NCBI RefSeq assembly: GCF_011634895.1
Contig: NZ_SIRR01000003.1
Span: 682,001-746,000, forward strand
Source: Rheinheimera pleomorphica
GTDB taxonomy: Bacteria > Pseudomonadota > Gammaproteobacteria > Enterobacterales > Alteromonadaceae
Direction: 5' to 3'
Length of the DNA: 64,000 bases
Part shown: positions 40,461-48,598 of the stretch, one piece after another
Numbering within the stretch: position 1 is the first letter of the stretch
How the letters are laid out: each line of letters starts with the position of its first letter
Notes under the pieces: model-generated
The model's input: the letters and a program-made list of their open reading frames with translations, nothing else
Told to the model about the DNA's origin: nothing
Database searches by the model: none
Translations under genes and position numbers: made by a program

Positions 40461-43076
40461 ATGATAATAATAACAAGGCTATCCTTTTTTACGGTTTGTT
40501 TTGCGCTGCTTGGCTGCAAGGCTGATATCAGTGTGCAGGAAGAAACTGTCGATCCTGTGGTGCAGGAAATCGCCCTGGCCTTTGTAGAGCGGCCACTGTT
40601 AATCAATGAAGAAGAACCCTATCGCACCAGCCTGACGGATCCGACCGCTTTTAACCCCGGTGCCCGCCTGTTATTGAAGCAGAACGCTTTTGCCGAGTCG
40701 GCAGAAACTGAATTAACAGCCGGCTTGTTTGCCGATGACGCCTTATATGATGTTAAAGACCTGGTGGTATCACCCGATGGTATGATCTTGCTGTTTGCTT
40801 TGCGCGCACCAGCGCTGGATAACGTGCCGGATGAGCTGCAGCCGAAATGGGATCTGTGGCGTTACGATGTCGCCAGCCAGACCGTCAGCCCGGTTATTGC
40901 CGATGCGCAATTAGCGCAGCGGGGGCATGATATCACCCCGGCGTTTTTGCCCGATGGCCGGATCATATTTAGCTCTAGCCGGCAAACCACGTCGCGACAA
41001 ATCCTGCTGGATGAATTTAAACCGCAATATACCGCGCTGGACGAAGATCTGAATGCACCGGCGTTTAACCTGCATGTGATGAACGCAGATGGCAGCGCTA
41101 TAGAGCAGCTAAGTTTTAACCTGAGCCATGATCTGTACCCGGTGGTGCTGGAAGATGGCCATATTTTATACAGTCGCTGGGATAATCAAAGCGATCGCGC
41201 CATGTTTAACTGGTATCAGATGCGCCCGGATGGCAGCGAAAATCAGCTGGTATACGGCTGGCACTCGCACAACAGCGGCGCAGAGCAATCCGCGGTTGAA
41301 TTTACCAAAGCGATAGTGCTGGCTGATGGCAGCGTGTCTTTGGCGCTGAGCAGCACTGATGCACCTTATTACAACAGCTGGCCACAACGCGTGGCACTGA
41401 CGCTGGCCAGTGATAATACCCAGGCGCTGGCCGGTGAAACCTTGAATGAGCCGGCGCAAACGCCGCTGTTTCCCTGGGCTTTTGACAACACCGGCCGCAC
41501 TGAGCGCGCCGGTGCCATTAATAGCTATAGTCCGCTAAAAGATGGCAGCGGCCGCTACCTGGTAAGCTGGTCCCCGTGCCGATTGGTGCAAGACAATGTA
41601 GTGTTAAGTTGTGCTCAGGCCGCAGACAGCAGTGAGTTGGAATTGGCGCAGCCACTGTACGGCTTGTGGTTATTTGATACGCAGCTGCAGACCCAGGTAC
41701 CGGTGCGCCCGGGCCGGGATGGCCTGCTGGTGACTGAGCCGGTGGTGTTGCAAGCTTCCCCGCAGTCAGCCTTTTTGCCAACAAACCCGCTATTAGACAG
41801 CACACTGGCCAGCGACAATGCAGCCATCTTGCATATTCGCAGCGTGTATGACTTTGCCGGCAACAGCAGTGTCGGGCTAAGCCAGTTAGCCGATCCGATG
41901 CAAACGAGCGCCAGTGAGCGGCCGGTGCGGTTTTTACGTTTGGTGCGTGGCGTGCCAATGCCACCGGAAGAAGTGCTGGATACACCAGATTTTGCCTTTG
42001 GGGTTAGCCGGCGCCAGTTAATGCGCGAGATCCTGGGCACCGTCGCGGTTGAACCCGATGGCTCGGTGCTGGTAAAAGTGCCGGCAAATGTGCCGTTTAA
42101 CCTGGCGCTGCTTAATGCACAAGGGCAGGCGGTTTCACCGTTGCACCAGCAATGGCTTACGCTACGCCCCGGTGAAACACGTAGCTGCAACGGTTGTCAC
42201 AGCGCAGACAGTACAGCACCCCACGGCAGAGTGGATGGCGCGGGTGAGGCTGAGCCGGCCAATGCCGGCGCTACTGCGGTAGGCCCCTTTAGCAATACTA
42301 ACCCTCAACTGGTTGCCGAGCCCGGAGAAACCATGGCGCAAACCGCCGCCAGGTTAAATGGCATCCCTGAGTTGGCTGAAGCGCTGGTTTATCTGGATAT
42401 CTGGACCGATCCGGCCCGGCGCGCGCCAGATCCGGCCATTAACCTGAGTTTGCAGGATTTAACGACAGCACAACCAGAAGGCGTAGCCTGCTTTGAACAA
42501 TGGTTGGCCAGTTGCCGGCTACGAATAGATTACCCCAGCCATATTCAGCCGTTATGGAGCGCAGATCGGCGTCAGTTTGATGCACAGACAAACGAACTGA
42601 TTGCCGACAGAACGTGCGTCAGCTGCCACAGTCGCAGCGATGCTGATGGCAATCCGCGGCTACCGGTGGCCCAGCTGGAGCTGGACGCCGAGCCATCAGA
42701 CTTACAGGCAGAGCATTATCGCAGTTATCGCGAATTGTTAAGCGCAGATAACGAACAAGAGCTGGTTGGTGGCGTGTTGGTTGATCGCCTGGTGCAGGCC
42801 CGTGATGCCGACGGCAATCTGTTATTTGTCACCGATGAGGACGGCAATCTGGTATTGGATGACAATGGCCAACCGATACCGCTGATGGTTACAGTGACAG
42901 TGCCGGCAAGCTTAACTGCCGGTAGTGCGTTACAAAGTGAGGTTTTTTTCCGTTTGTTTACTGCCGGTGGCAGCCATCAGGGCGATTTAACGGCGGCCGA
43001 GTTAAAGCTGCTGACCGACTGGCTGGACATTGGTGCCCAGTATTACAACTCGCCCTTCGCGGTGCCGGAGCAGTAG
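40461..43076 (+). CDS. HzsA-like diheme lipoprotein
   Basis: 871 residues from ATG 40461. A leader with lipobox LLGC (Cys19) predicts an outer-membrane or periplasmic lipoprotein; an in-frame GTG at 40374 would hide it. The N-terminal 400 residues look like WD40/PD40-type propeller strands (SPDGMILLFALRAP, FLPDGRIIFSSSRQT, LEDGHILYSRWDNQ). The middle has the HzsA-related PVRFLRLVRGVPMP region. Two c-type heme motifs, CNGCH (576-580) and CVSCH (719-723), follow. Relatives are annotated by likeness to hydrazine synthase alpha subunit, but no other anammox gene is here, so an electron-transfer or sensor role is more likely. First gene of the 18-gene operon. Confidence 0.75.
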   Translation: MIIITRLSFFTVCFALLGCKADISVQEETVDPVVQEIALAFVERPLLINEEEPYRTSLTDPTAFNPGARLLLKQNAFAESAETELTAGLFADDALYDVKDLVVSPDGMILLFALRAPALDNVPDELQPKWDLWRYDVASQTVSPVIADAQLAQRGHDITPAFLPDGRIIFSSSRQTTSRQILLDEFKPQYTALDEDLNAPAFNLHVMNADGSAIEQLSFNLSHDLYPVVLEDGHILYSRWDNQSDRAMFNWYQMRPDGSENQLVYGWHSHNSGAEQSAVEFTKAIVLADGSVSLALSSTDAPYYNSWPQRVALTLASDNTQALAGETLNEPAQTPLFPWAFDNTGRTERAGAINSYSPLKDGSGRYLVSWSPCRLVQDNVVLSCAQAADSSELELAQPLYGLWLFDTQLQTQVPVRPGRDGLLVTEPVVLQASPQSAFLPTNPLLDSTLASDNAAILHIRSVYDFAGNSSVGLSQLADPMQTSASERPVRFLRLVRGVPMPPEEVLDTPDFAFGVSRRQLMREILGTVAVEPDGSVLVKVPANVPFNLALLNAQGQAVSPLHQQWLTLRPGETRSCNGCHSADSTAPHGRVDGAGEAEPANAGATAVGPFSNTNPQLVAEPGETMAQTAARLNGIPELAEALVYLDIWTDPARRAPDPAINLSLQDLTTAQPEGVACFEQWLASCRLRIDYPSHIQPLWSADRRQFDAQTNELIADRTCVSCHSRSDADGNPRLPVAQLELDAEPSDLQAEHYRSYRELLSADNEQELVGGVLVDRLVQARDADGNLLFVTDEDGNLVLDDNGQPIPLMVTVTVPASLTAGSALQSEVFFRLFTAGGSHQGDLTAAELKLLTDWLDIGAQYYNSPFAVPEQ

Positions 43077-43799
43077 ATGAGAGGCTTAATACTGCTGCTA
43101 TTGACGATAGTCAGTCTGTCTGTTGGCGCCGACGACATCAGCGTTCGCGTTAACACAGACTTTGTGAATCTGCATTCCGGCCCGGGCCGGGGATACCCGA
43201 TCTTGCAGGTGGCGCTCAAAGGTGAGCCGTTAACGCTGCTGAGTAAAAGGACGGATTGGGTGCAGGTGGTGTTTAAACAACAACGTTACTGGCTGGCGCG
43301 CGCAGATCTGGCGGCGCTGGTTAGTGCTGAGCAACAGCATTTTAGTATCAGCGATAACCGGCTGGATGACTATCAACAGCGCCGGTTTGAACTGGGCGCG
43401 ATGTTCGGTGATTTTAACGGCAGCAGTTTTTATCAGTTGTCGGTGGCGTATTTATTCAGCGAGTTTGTCCACACTGAGCTGGCGCTGGGGCAGGCCAATG
43501 GTGAGCAAGCCGACAATGTGTCGGCAGAGTTAAGTGTTTATTTAAGCCCGATGCCACACTGGCATTTATCGCCCTATTTTGGCATCGGTGCTGGGGTGCT
43601 ACGCACGACGCCGCGCACTGTGTTGGTACAAACCCCGGATCGTAACAATGCCCTGGCCAGTACCGAACTTGGCTTGCGTTATTATGTCAGCCGCAATTTT
43701 ATCGCCCGCGCCGGTTACCGGCGTAGCGTGATCGTCACCGATCGCAATGACAACGAAGAGATAGACACATGGAAACTTGGCTTCAGCGTATTCTTTTAA
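43077..43799 (+). CDS. SH3b domain plus small outer-membrane beta-barrel
   Basis: 240 residues with a signal peptide (cleavage near VGA, about residue 18). An SH3b-type domain (about 22-80: VRVNTDFVNLHSGPGRGYPIL, WVQVVFKQQRYWL) may bind peptidoglycan. A C-terminal barrel (about 100-240) has alternating strands and the terminal aromatic LGFSVFF typical of outer-membrane proteins. The ATG directly follows the upstream stop. Similar SH3-barrel hybrids are not common. It could tie the outer-membrane part of the system to the cell wall. Confidence 0.65.
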   Translation: MRGLILLLLTIVSLSVGADDISVRVNTDFVNLHSGPGRGYPILQVALKGEPLTLLSKRTDWVQVVFKQQRYWLARADLAALVSAEQQHFSISDNRLDDYQQRRFELGAMFGDFNGSSFYQLSVAYLFSEFVHTELALGQANGEQADNVSAELSVYLSPMPHWHLSPYFGIGAGVLRTTPRTVLVQTPDRNNALASTELGLRYYVSRNFIARAGYRRSVIVTDRNDNEEIDTWKLGFSVFF

Positions 43800-44383
43800 T
43801 ACTTGGTTTAACGCCGCTGCTGCTGCAGGCGCAGCAAGTAGAGCCAGAAATTGAGCGCAATCTGATCAGTGAAGATGTGCTAGATAGCGAGAACTGGCTG
43901 CTGGGCGTGCGAGCGGGGGTGCTGAGCATTGAAGACTTTGGCAGTAGCGCGCTCGGTGCGCTGCAGTTGAGTTATCAGATTAACGAAGATTTTTATCTCA
44001 GCGCCGAGTATGCGATGGCAAAGGCAGGCCGTACCTCGTTTGAAGAACTCAGTGGCGCCGCACCACTGCTAACCGATGAACAGCGTAAATGGCACTATTA
44101 CGGCGCGCATCTGGGGTATGTGGTGTTACCCGGTGAGGTGTTTTTAAACCGCGACTATGCGCTAAACAGCGGCCTGGCCGTGTTTGCCGGTGGTGGTAAC
44201 GTCGACTTTGCCGGCGACAAGGTATTTGCGCTGCATCTGGGCAGCCAGTTTAGGCTTTACGCCACGGACTGGCTGGCGCTAGAGCTCACCTTTAGCGACT
44301 ATATTTTTGAAACCACCATACTGGCGCGCAGTAAAACCACCCATAATCTCAGTCTGGCGCTGGGATTAGCGGTCTATTTTTAG
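43769..44383 (+). CDS. Outer-membrane beta-barrel protein
   Basis: 204 residues with a signal peptide (LLILGLTPLLLQAQQ). The mature part begins with PEIERNLISEDVLDSENWLLGVRAG and runs as about eight amphipathic strands to a terminal VYF. This resembles the small 'outer membrane beta-barrel domain' proteins described in myxobacteria, where such barrels sit beside gliding-type machinery. It overlaps the previous gene by 31 bases. Confidence 0.65.
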   Translation: METWLQRILLILGLTPLLLQAQQVEPEIERNLISEDVLDSENWLLGVRAGVLSIEDFGSSALGALQLSYQINEDFYLSAEYAMAKAGRTSFEELSGAAPLLTDEQRKWHYYGAHLGYVVLPGEVFLNRDYALNSGLAVFAGGGNVDFAGDKVFALHLGSQFRLYATDWLALELTFSDYIFETTILARSKTTHNLSLALGLAVYF

Positions 44384-44412
44384 TGCTGTTGTCGCAAAAT
44401 ACAGGAGATCAT

Positions 44413-44886
44413 ATGAAGTTTTGTATTATCGGTTTGTTACTGGCGCTATGGGGCGCACCGTTGGCCGCAGCCTCAGCGCCGGATTTCACACTAAAAGCAC
44501 TGGATGGCACTAACCTGCGCTTAGCCGAGCAGCGCGGCGACATTATGCTGATTAACTTCTGGGCCAGCTGGTGCGGCCCTTGTATTCAGGAAATGCCGGC
44601 GCTGGATAAACTGGCGCAGAAATACCGCATGCTGGGCGTACAGGTGTGGGGGGTAAATGTGGAAAACGACAGCGCCGCAGCTAAGGCGTACTTAGCCAAG
44701 GTGCAGGTAGGCTTTCCGGTGTTATTTGATGTCGATAACAGCGTATCAGAGGCATATCAGGTGGCGGCGATGCCAACCACTGTCATTGTTGACAAAAATG
44801 GTAGCGTACGCAGCGTGCACCGTGGTTATCAACCCGGGTATGAGAAAAAGTATGAAAACGATATTAAAGGTTTGCTGCGTGAATAA
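44413..44886 (+). CDS. TlpA/ResA-like periplasmic thioredoxin
   Basis: 157 residues with a signal peptide (IIGLLLALWGAPLAAAS). The thioredoxin fold of the TlpA/AhpC class has the active site WCGPC in NFWASWCGPCIQEMPAL (about residue 56) and the cis-Pro in AAMPTTVIVD. Such proteins reduce disulfides for cytochrome c maturation or copper sites. In this operon it may keep heme-binding Cys of the cytochromes or the Cys of the DUF4266 tail reduced. ATG 44413 has AGGAG at 44403-44407. Confidence 0.88.
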   Translation: MKFCIIGLLLALWGAPLAAASAPDFTLKALDGTNLRLAEQRGDIMLINFWASWCGPCIQEMPALDKLAQKYRMLGVQVWGVNVENDSAAAKAYLAKVQVGFPVLFDVDNSVSEAYQVAAMPTTVIVDKNGSVRSVHRGYQPGYEKKYENDIKGLLRE

Positions 44887-45100
44887 GGGCCGGGCACTTT
44901 GCCTGTTGTCACTGGCGCTGTCAGGCTGTGCCAGCCTTGAACCCTGGGTAAAACCTTATGAGCGTGACAAACTGGCTGATCCTATTATGGCCTTTGGCCG
45001 CCATCCGGTGGCGTTGCAACATATCGTGCATGTGCAGGATTCCCGTGAGGCGGCCAAGGGCGCCAATGGCAGTGGCGGAGGCGGTTGTGGCTGTAACTAG
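44879..45100 (+). CDS. DUF4266 small lipoprotein
   Basis: 73 residues from GTG 44879, which overlaps the thioredoxin stop. The lipobox is LSGC (Cys17). The conserved DUF4266 block SLEPWVKPYERDKLADPIM and the Gly/Cys-rich tail GSGGGGCGCN are present. An in-frame ATG at 44852 would add nine residues before the leader. DUF4266 is typically encoded right before DUF3570, as here. The terminal CGC may bind metal or anchor a cofactor; function is unknown. Its last codons carry the ribosome-binding site of the next gene. Confidence 0.85.
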   Translation: MNKGRALCLLSLALSGCASLEPWVKPYERDKLADPIMAFGRHPVALQHIVHVQDSREAAKGANGSGGGGCGCN

Positions 45101-46214
45101 GCTGCTGTTATTGCTATTGCTTAGCGCGGCGGCGCAGGCCGCGGTATTGCCGCAGGACAGGGTTGATCTGATGTACCACGGTTATCAGGGCGGTGGTGTG
45201 TCTATTGATGGCCCGGCGCTGATGCTGCGCAAAAAGGTCGGCCAGTCGGTGTCGCTGTCGGCCTATTATTATGTTGATACCGTATCCGGCGCCTCTATTG
45301 ACGTGCAGGCTACCGCCTCGGCATATACCGAGTCGCGGCATGAAAAACGGCTGGGGGTCGATTATCTGGCCGGCAACAGTATCCTCAGCCTGAATTATGC
45401 CCAGAGTGACGAAGATGATTACAACGCCAAATCCATGTCTTTTGCCATAGCGCACGATACTTTTGGCGGTATGACGACGCTTAGCCTTGAGGCCGGTTTG
45501 GGCGATGACAGCGTCGGGCGCAATGGTGATGCCAGTTTTAGCGCCGATGTTAAACGGAACAATTATAAACTGGGCTGGACTCAGGTGCTTAGCAGCCGCT
45601 GGATAGCGGCGCTGAATATGCAGGTTGACCTGGACCAGGGTTTCTTAAATAACCCGTATCGCAGTGTACGCTTTCGGGATGCCAGCCAACCACTGGGCTA
45701 CGGTTACCAAAGTGAAGTGTATCCGAATACCCGCAATGCGGTGGCGGTTTCGCTGGTAAACAAAGTGTACTTGCCGTATCGCGCTGCGCTGAGCCTGAAC
45801 CTCAGGCATTACCAGGACAGTTGGGATATCCGCGCCTTTGACGCTGAACTGGACTATGTGCACCCGCTAAGCGCGAGCTGGACATTGGATGCCAAACTGC
45901 GCTGGTATCAGCAGGGCCAGGCAGAGTTTTATCGCGATCTGTTTGACTTTGCCAACCAGCAAAACTTTATGGCGCGCGATAAAGAGCTAAGTGAATTTAA
46001 CAACCTGACCCTGGGCGTTGGCGCCAGTTATTTATTGCCGAGCTGGGCATTCTGGCCGGACGCCAAACCCGAGCTGAACCTGCAATGGGATCATATTCGT
46101 TTTAATTACCATAATTTTCGCAATGTCACGATAACCGATGCTGAACCTGGGCTGGAGCCCTTATACCGGCTGGATGCTAACGTGATACGGGCGTTTTTCA
46201 GCCTTTACTTTTAG
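45087..46214 (+). CDS. DUF3570 outer-membrane barrel with flavinylation-type motif
   Basis: 375 residues from GTG 45087, with GGAGG at 45077-45081 inside the DUF4266 gene. Signal peptide cleaved after AQA (about residue 18). The DUF3570 start DRVDLMYHGYQGGGVSIDGPAL is followed by about 16-18 barrel strands and the terminal FSLYF. Residues 64-70 read DTVSGAS, which fits the Dxx(S/T)GA(S/T) motif at which ApbE attaches FMN. An ApbE gene is 16 kb downstream. The in-frame region upstream to 44958 is a shadow of DUF4266. Confidence 0.85.
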   Translation: MAVTRLLLLLLLSAAAQAAVLPQDRVDLMYHGYQGGGVSIDGPALMLRKKVGQSVSLSAYYYVDTVSGASIDVQATASAYTESRHEKRLGVDYLAGNSILSLNYAQSDEDDYNAKSMSFAIAHDTFGGMTTLSLEAGLGDDSVGRNGDASFSADVKRNNYKLGWTQVLSSRWIAALNMQVDLDQGFLNNPYRSVRFRDASQPLGYGYQSEVYPNTRNAVAVSLVNKVYLPYRAALSLNLRHYQDSWDIRAFDAELDYVHPLSASWTLDAKLRWYQQGQAEFYRDLFDFANQQNFMARDKELSEFNNLTLGVGASYLLPSWAFWPDAKPELNLQWDHIRFNYHNFRNVTITDAEPGLEPLYRLDANVIRAFFSLYF

Positions 46215-46226
46215 CAGGATTTAATA

Positions 46227-46736
46227 ATGAGAACGCTATTTTTAACCGGAATATTGTGGCTGAGTATGCTGGCCAATGCCAACACTGTGCCGGCAGCTGA
46301 TCAATTGGAGCAGCTGAAACAACAGGTGATCGAGCTTAATCGCGAGCTGTTTTTGCTGGAAGAAGAATTATTGTTTCCACCACAAACGCAACTGGCGGTT
46401 TTTGTTTCGGTTGACAGCGGACAGTTTTTTCAGCTCGACAGCGTTGAACTGCTGTTGAACCACAAGCCCATCAATGCCCACTTGTATACCACACAGCAAT
46501 GGAGTGCGCTGAAACGCGGCGCCATTCACCCGTTGTACAAAGGAAATATTAAAGCCGGAGAGCATCAGTTGACGGCCGTGTTCGTTGGCAAGGGGCCGGA
46601 TAACCGTGACTATCGCCGCGCGGTCAGTTACCCCTTTACCAAAGCTGAAGACGCTGTTTTGCTGGAGCTGCAGATTAATGATCGCAGCAGTGACTACCAA
46701 CCTGATTTTGTCGTGCAGCCATGGTCAAACGACTAA
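46227..46736 (+). CDS. Secreted coiled-coil protein, unknown
   Basis: 169 residues. A signal peptide (cleavage near ANA, about residue 19) is followed by a heptad-like helix (LEQLKQQVIELNRELFLLEEELLF split near residues 28-50) and a beta-rich domain (LAVFVSVDSGQFFQLDSVELL, then GEHQLTAVFVGKG). It overlaps the next gene by 16 bases. It may be a periplasmic adaptor that oligomerises. No named family was recognised with confidence. Confidence 0.5.
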   Translation: MRTLFLTGILWLSMLANANTVPAADQLEQLKQQVIELNRELFLLEEELLFPPQTQLAVFVSVDSGQFFQLDSVELLLNHKPINAHLYTTQQWSALKRGAIHPLYKGNIKAGEHQLTAVFVGKGPDNRDYRRAVSYPFTKAEDAVLLELQINDRSSDYQPDFVVQPWSND

Positions 46737-48598
46737 AGCCTTTGCTGTTGCTGACGCTGATGCTGCCATTGCCCTGGGTGGCAGCATCGGCGCAGACAAC
46801 GCTCAGTGACAAACACTATCGCCTGGCCGCGTGGTCATTTTATTTGCAGCAGCCAGAGCAGGCGCTGGAGCGCCTGCAGCTGGCACCAGAGCAGGATGCC
46901 CGCACTCAGCTGCTGGAAGCCGGCTTATATCTGCAGCTGGGTATGCCGCAACGGGCAGCCTATCTGCTGCAGCAGTTGTTAACTGCGGGAAATGAAGGCG
47001 CGTCGGCCTTGCCTCTGGCGCTGCGTAACGCCGCCTTACTGCAATTTGCCCGCTATCAACTGGAAACCGGTAACAAACCCCAGGCACAGCACTACCTGGC
47101 ACAAGTGAATATTGGCATCGATCAGCAGTGGCTCGGCGAGCAGCAACTGCTAAGCCAACTGGTCAAATGGCCGGATATCGCCCTGCCTGAGACGCCGCAG
47201 TTTGCCCTGTTAGCCAGACAGAGTGAAATGCCATACATTGTCAGTAATCAGGCGTTAGTGCTGGCGAAATCCGGTCAGACTGATCTGGCACTGCACTGGC
47301 TGGCGCAACTGCAAAACCAGTTAGCCGTGCCTCAGCAGCAGGGTTTTTGGTCGTTGCTGTTTAGTGGTCAGTGGCGGTTATTAACCAAACCCGACGGTTT
47401 TGTCTATCCGGCACAGGAGCAAACGGCACTGCAGGATTATCTGGCGTTGCTGCAGGCACAGTTGCATATCGAGCGGCAGGAGCTGGCGGCCGCGGATGCC
47501 ATTTTGGCCAATTTTGCTGCCGACAGTGTACTCAGTGATACCGCATTACAGCTGTACAGCCATATTCTGACGCAGCAGCGCCACATTCCGGCATTATTAG
47601 CCGTACTGCAGCAGCAAATTAAACAGCAGCCGTTTAGCTTAACAGCCTGGCAGGCAGCCAGCCGTATCGGTGAACAGCTGGAGCGTGCAGCACAGCTGCA
47701 CGATGCGCTTGGGGCTTATCACTGGGCTGAGCAGTATTATCAGCAACAGACGGAATTAATTAACCAACAAGCCAGGCCACTGCAGGTTAGCCAGTTGCAA
47801 CACGGCTTAGCACCCTGGCAACAATTGCAATTGGCAAATGACAATAACCTGTACCGGTTGCAACAAGATATCCTGGCGTTGCAGTATCAGCTGGCCAACG
47901 CACCTGAACGGCAGCAGCGGCTGGCACGGCTGACCGAGGTAACCACGTTTAAACTGGTACAGCAACAAGATTTACTTAGCACCCAGCTGCCGCAGCTGAC
48001 GGCGAGGGCGCAGACATTAACGCAGCAATTTAACGCGGTACAACAGCAAATCGCCACGGCAGAGCAGCAACCTATGGCGCTTAGCCTATGGCAGGGCGAG
48101 GCCTACCAGCAGCTGAGCCGGTTAGAAAACGCCGAGCAGCGTTTTAGCCGTCTACCCGCAGATGCGCAGCAAGGCGCTGACTATGCCAAGCGCCTGGCCC
48201 GGCTACGCGGTTTGTTGCACTGGCAATACAGCGACACGGCGGCAGAGCGGCGCTGGCAACGCCAGCAGCAATTAACGGCGACAGACGCTAAGCTGGCAAC
48301 GCTGCAACAACAACTACACACCTTAAACCGTCAGGGCAACCAAAGCCCACGCTTAACCGCAGTGCGTCAACGTTTAGCAGTGTTAAACGAACAGCAGCAA
48401 CAACTCAACCTGGCATTGCTAAGCCAGCAGCAACAGCTGCTGGCCAGACTGAATCAGCAGTTGCAGCAGTTGCGGCAACAACAACTGGCCAGCCTGACGC
48501 AGTTACAGCGCCACAATAAAGAGGCGATGGCGCGGGTAATGGAAAGAGTATTGTTGCTGGCCGACAGTGACAGTGCAAAGATGGCGGAGGGGCAATGA
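46721..48598 (+). CDS. Gln-rich repeat/coiled-coil exported protein
   Basis: 625 residues. Signal peptide MVKRLKPLLLLTLMLPLPW (cleavage near ASA). TPR-like helical repeats at about 30-330 (KHYRLAAWSFYLQQPEQAL; LEAGLYLQLGMPQRAAYLL) are followed by long Gln-rich coiled coil (about 340-610). Likely a periplasmic scaffold. Comparable repeat proteins (GltD/GltE type) belong to the Myxococcus Agl-Glt and Nfs machines, but sequence kinship is not established here. It overlaps the next gene by four bases. Confidence 0.6.
   Translation: MVKRLKPLLLLTLMLPLPWVAASAQTTLSDKHYRLAAWSFYLQQPEQALERLQLAPEQDARTQLLEAGLYLQLGMPQRAAYLLQQLLTAGNEGASALPLALRNAALLQFARYQLETGNKPQAQHYLAQVNIGIDQQWLGEQQLLSQLVKWPDIALPETPQFALLARQSEMPYIVSNQALVLAKSGQTDLALHWLAQLQNQLAVPQQQGFWSLLFSGQWRLLTKPDGFVYPAQEQTALQDYLALLQAQLHIERQELAAADAILANFAADSVLSDTALQLYSHILTQQRHIPALLAVLQQQIKQQPFSLTAWQAASRIGEQLERAAQLHDALGAYHWAEQYYQQQTELINQQARPLQVSQLQHGLAPWQQLQLANDNNLYRLQQDILALQYQLANAPERQQRLARLTEVTTFKLVQQQDLLSTQLPQLTARAQTLTQQFNAVQQQIATAEQQPMALSLWQGEAYQQLSRLENAEQRFSRLPADAQQGADYAKRLARLRGLLHWQYSDTAAERRWQRQQQLTATDAKLATLQQQLHTLNRQGNQSPRLTAVRQRLAVLNEQQQQLNLALLSQQQQLLARLNQQLQQLRQQQLASLTQLQRHNKEAMARVMERVLLLADSDSAKMAEGQ

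Noticed and set aside
40461..43076. Hydrazine synthesis (anammox) as the function of the HzsA-like protein
   Set aside because: No partner subunits or other anammox genes are present and the rest of the window is an ordinary gammaproteobacterial chromosome.
44958..45086. An upstream extension of the DUF3570 gene to 44958
   Set aside because: The extra residues are the DUF4266 gene read in another frame, lack a signal peptide at the start, and a good GGAGG plus GTG at 45087 gives a clean signal peptide.
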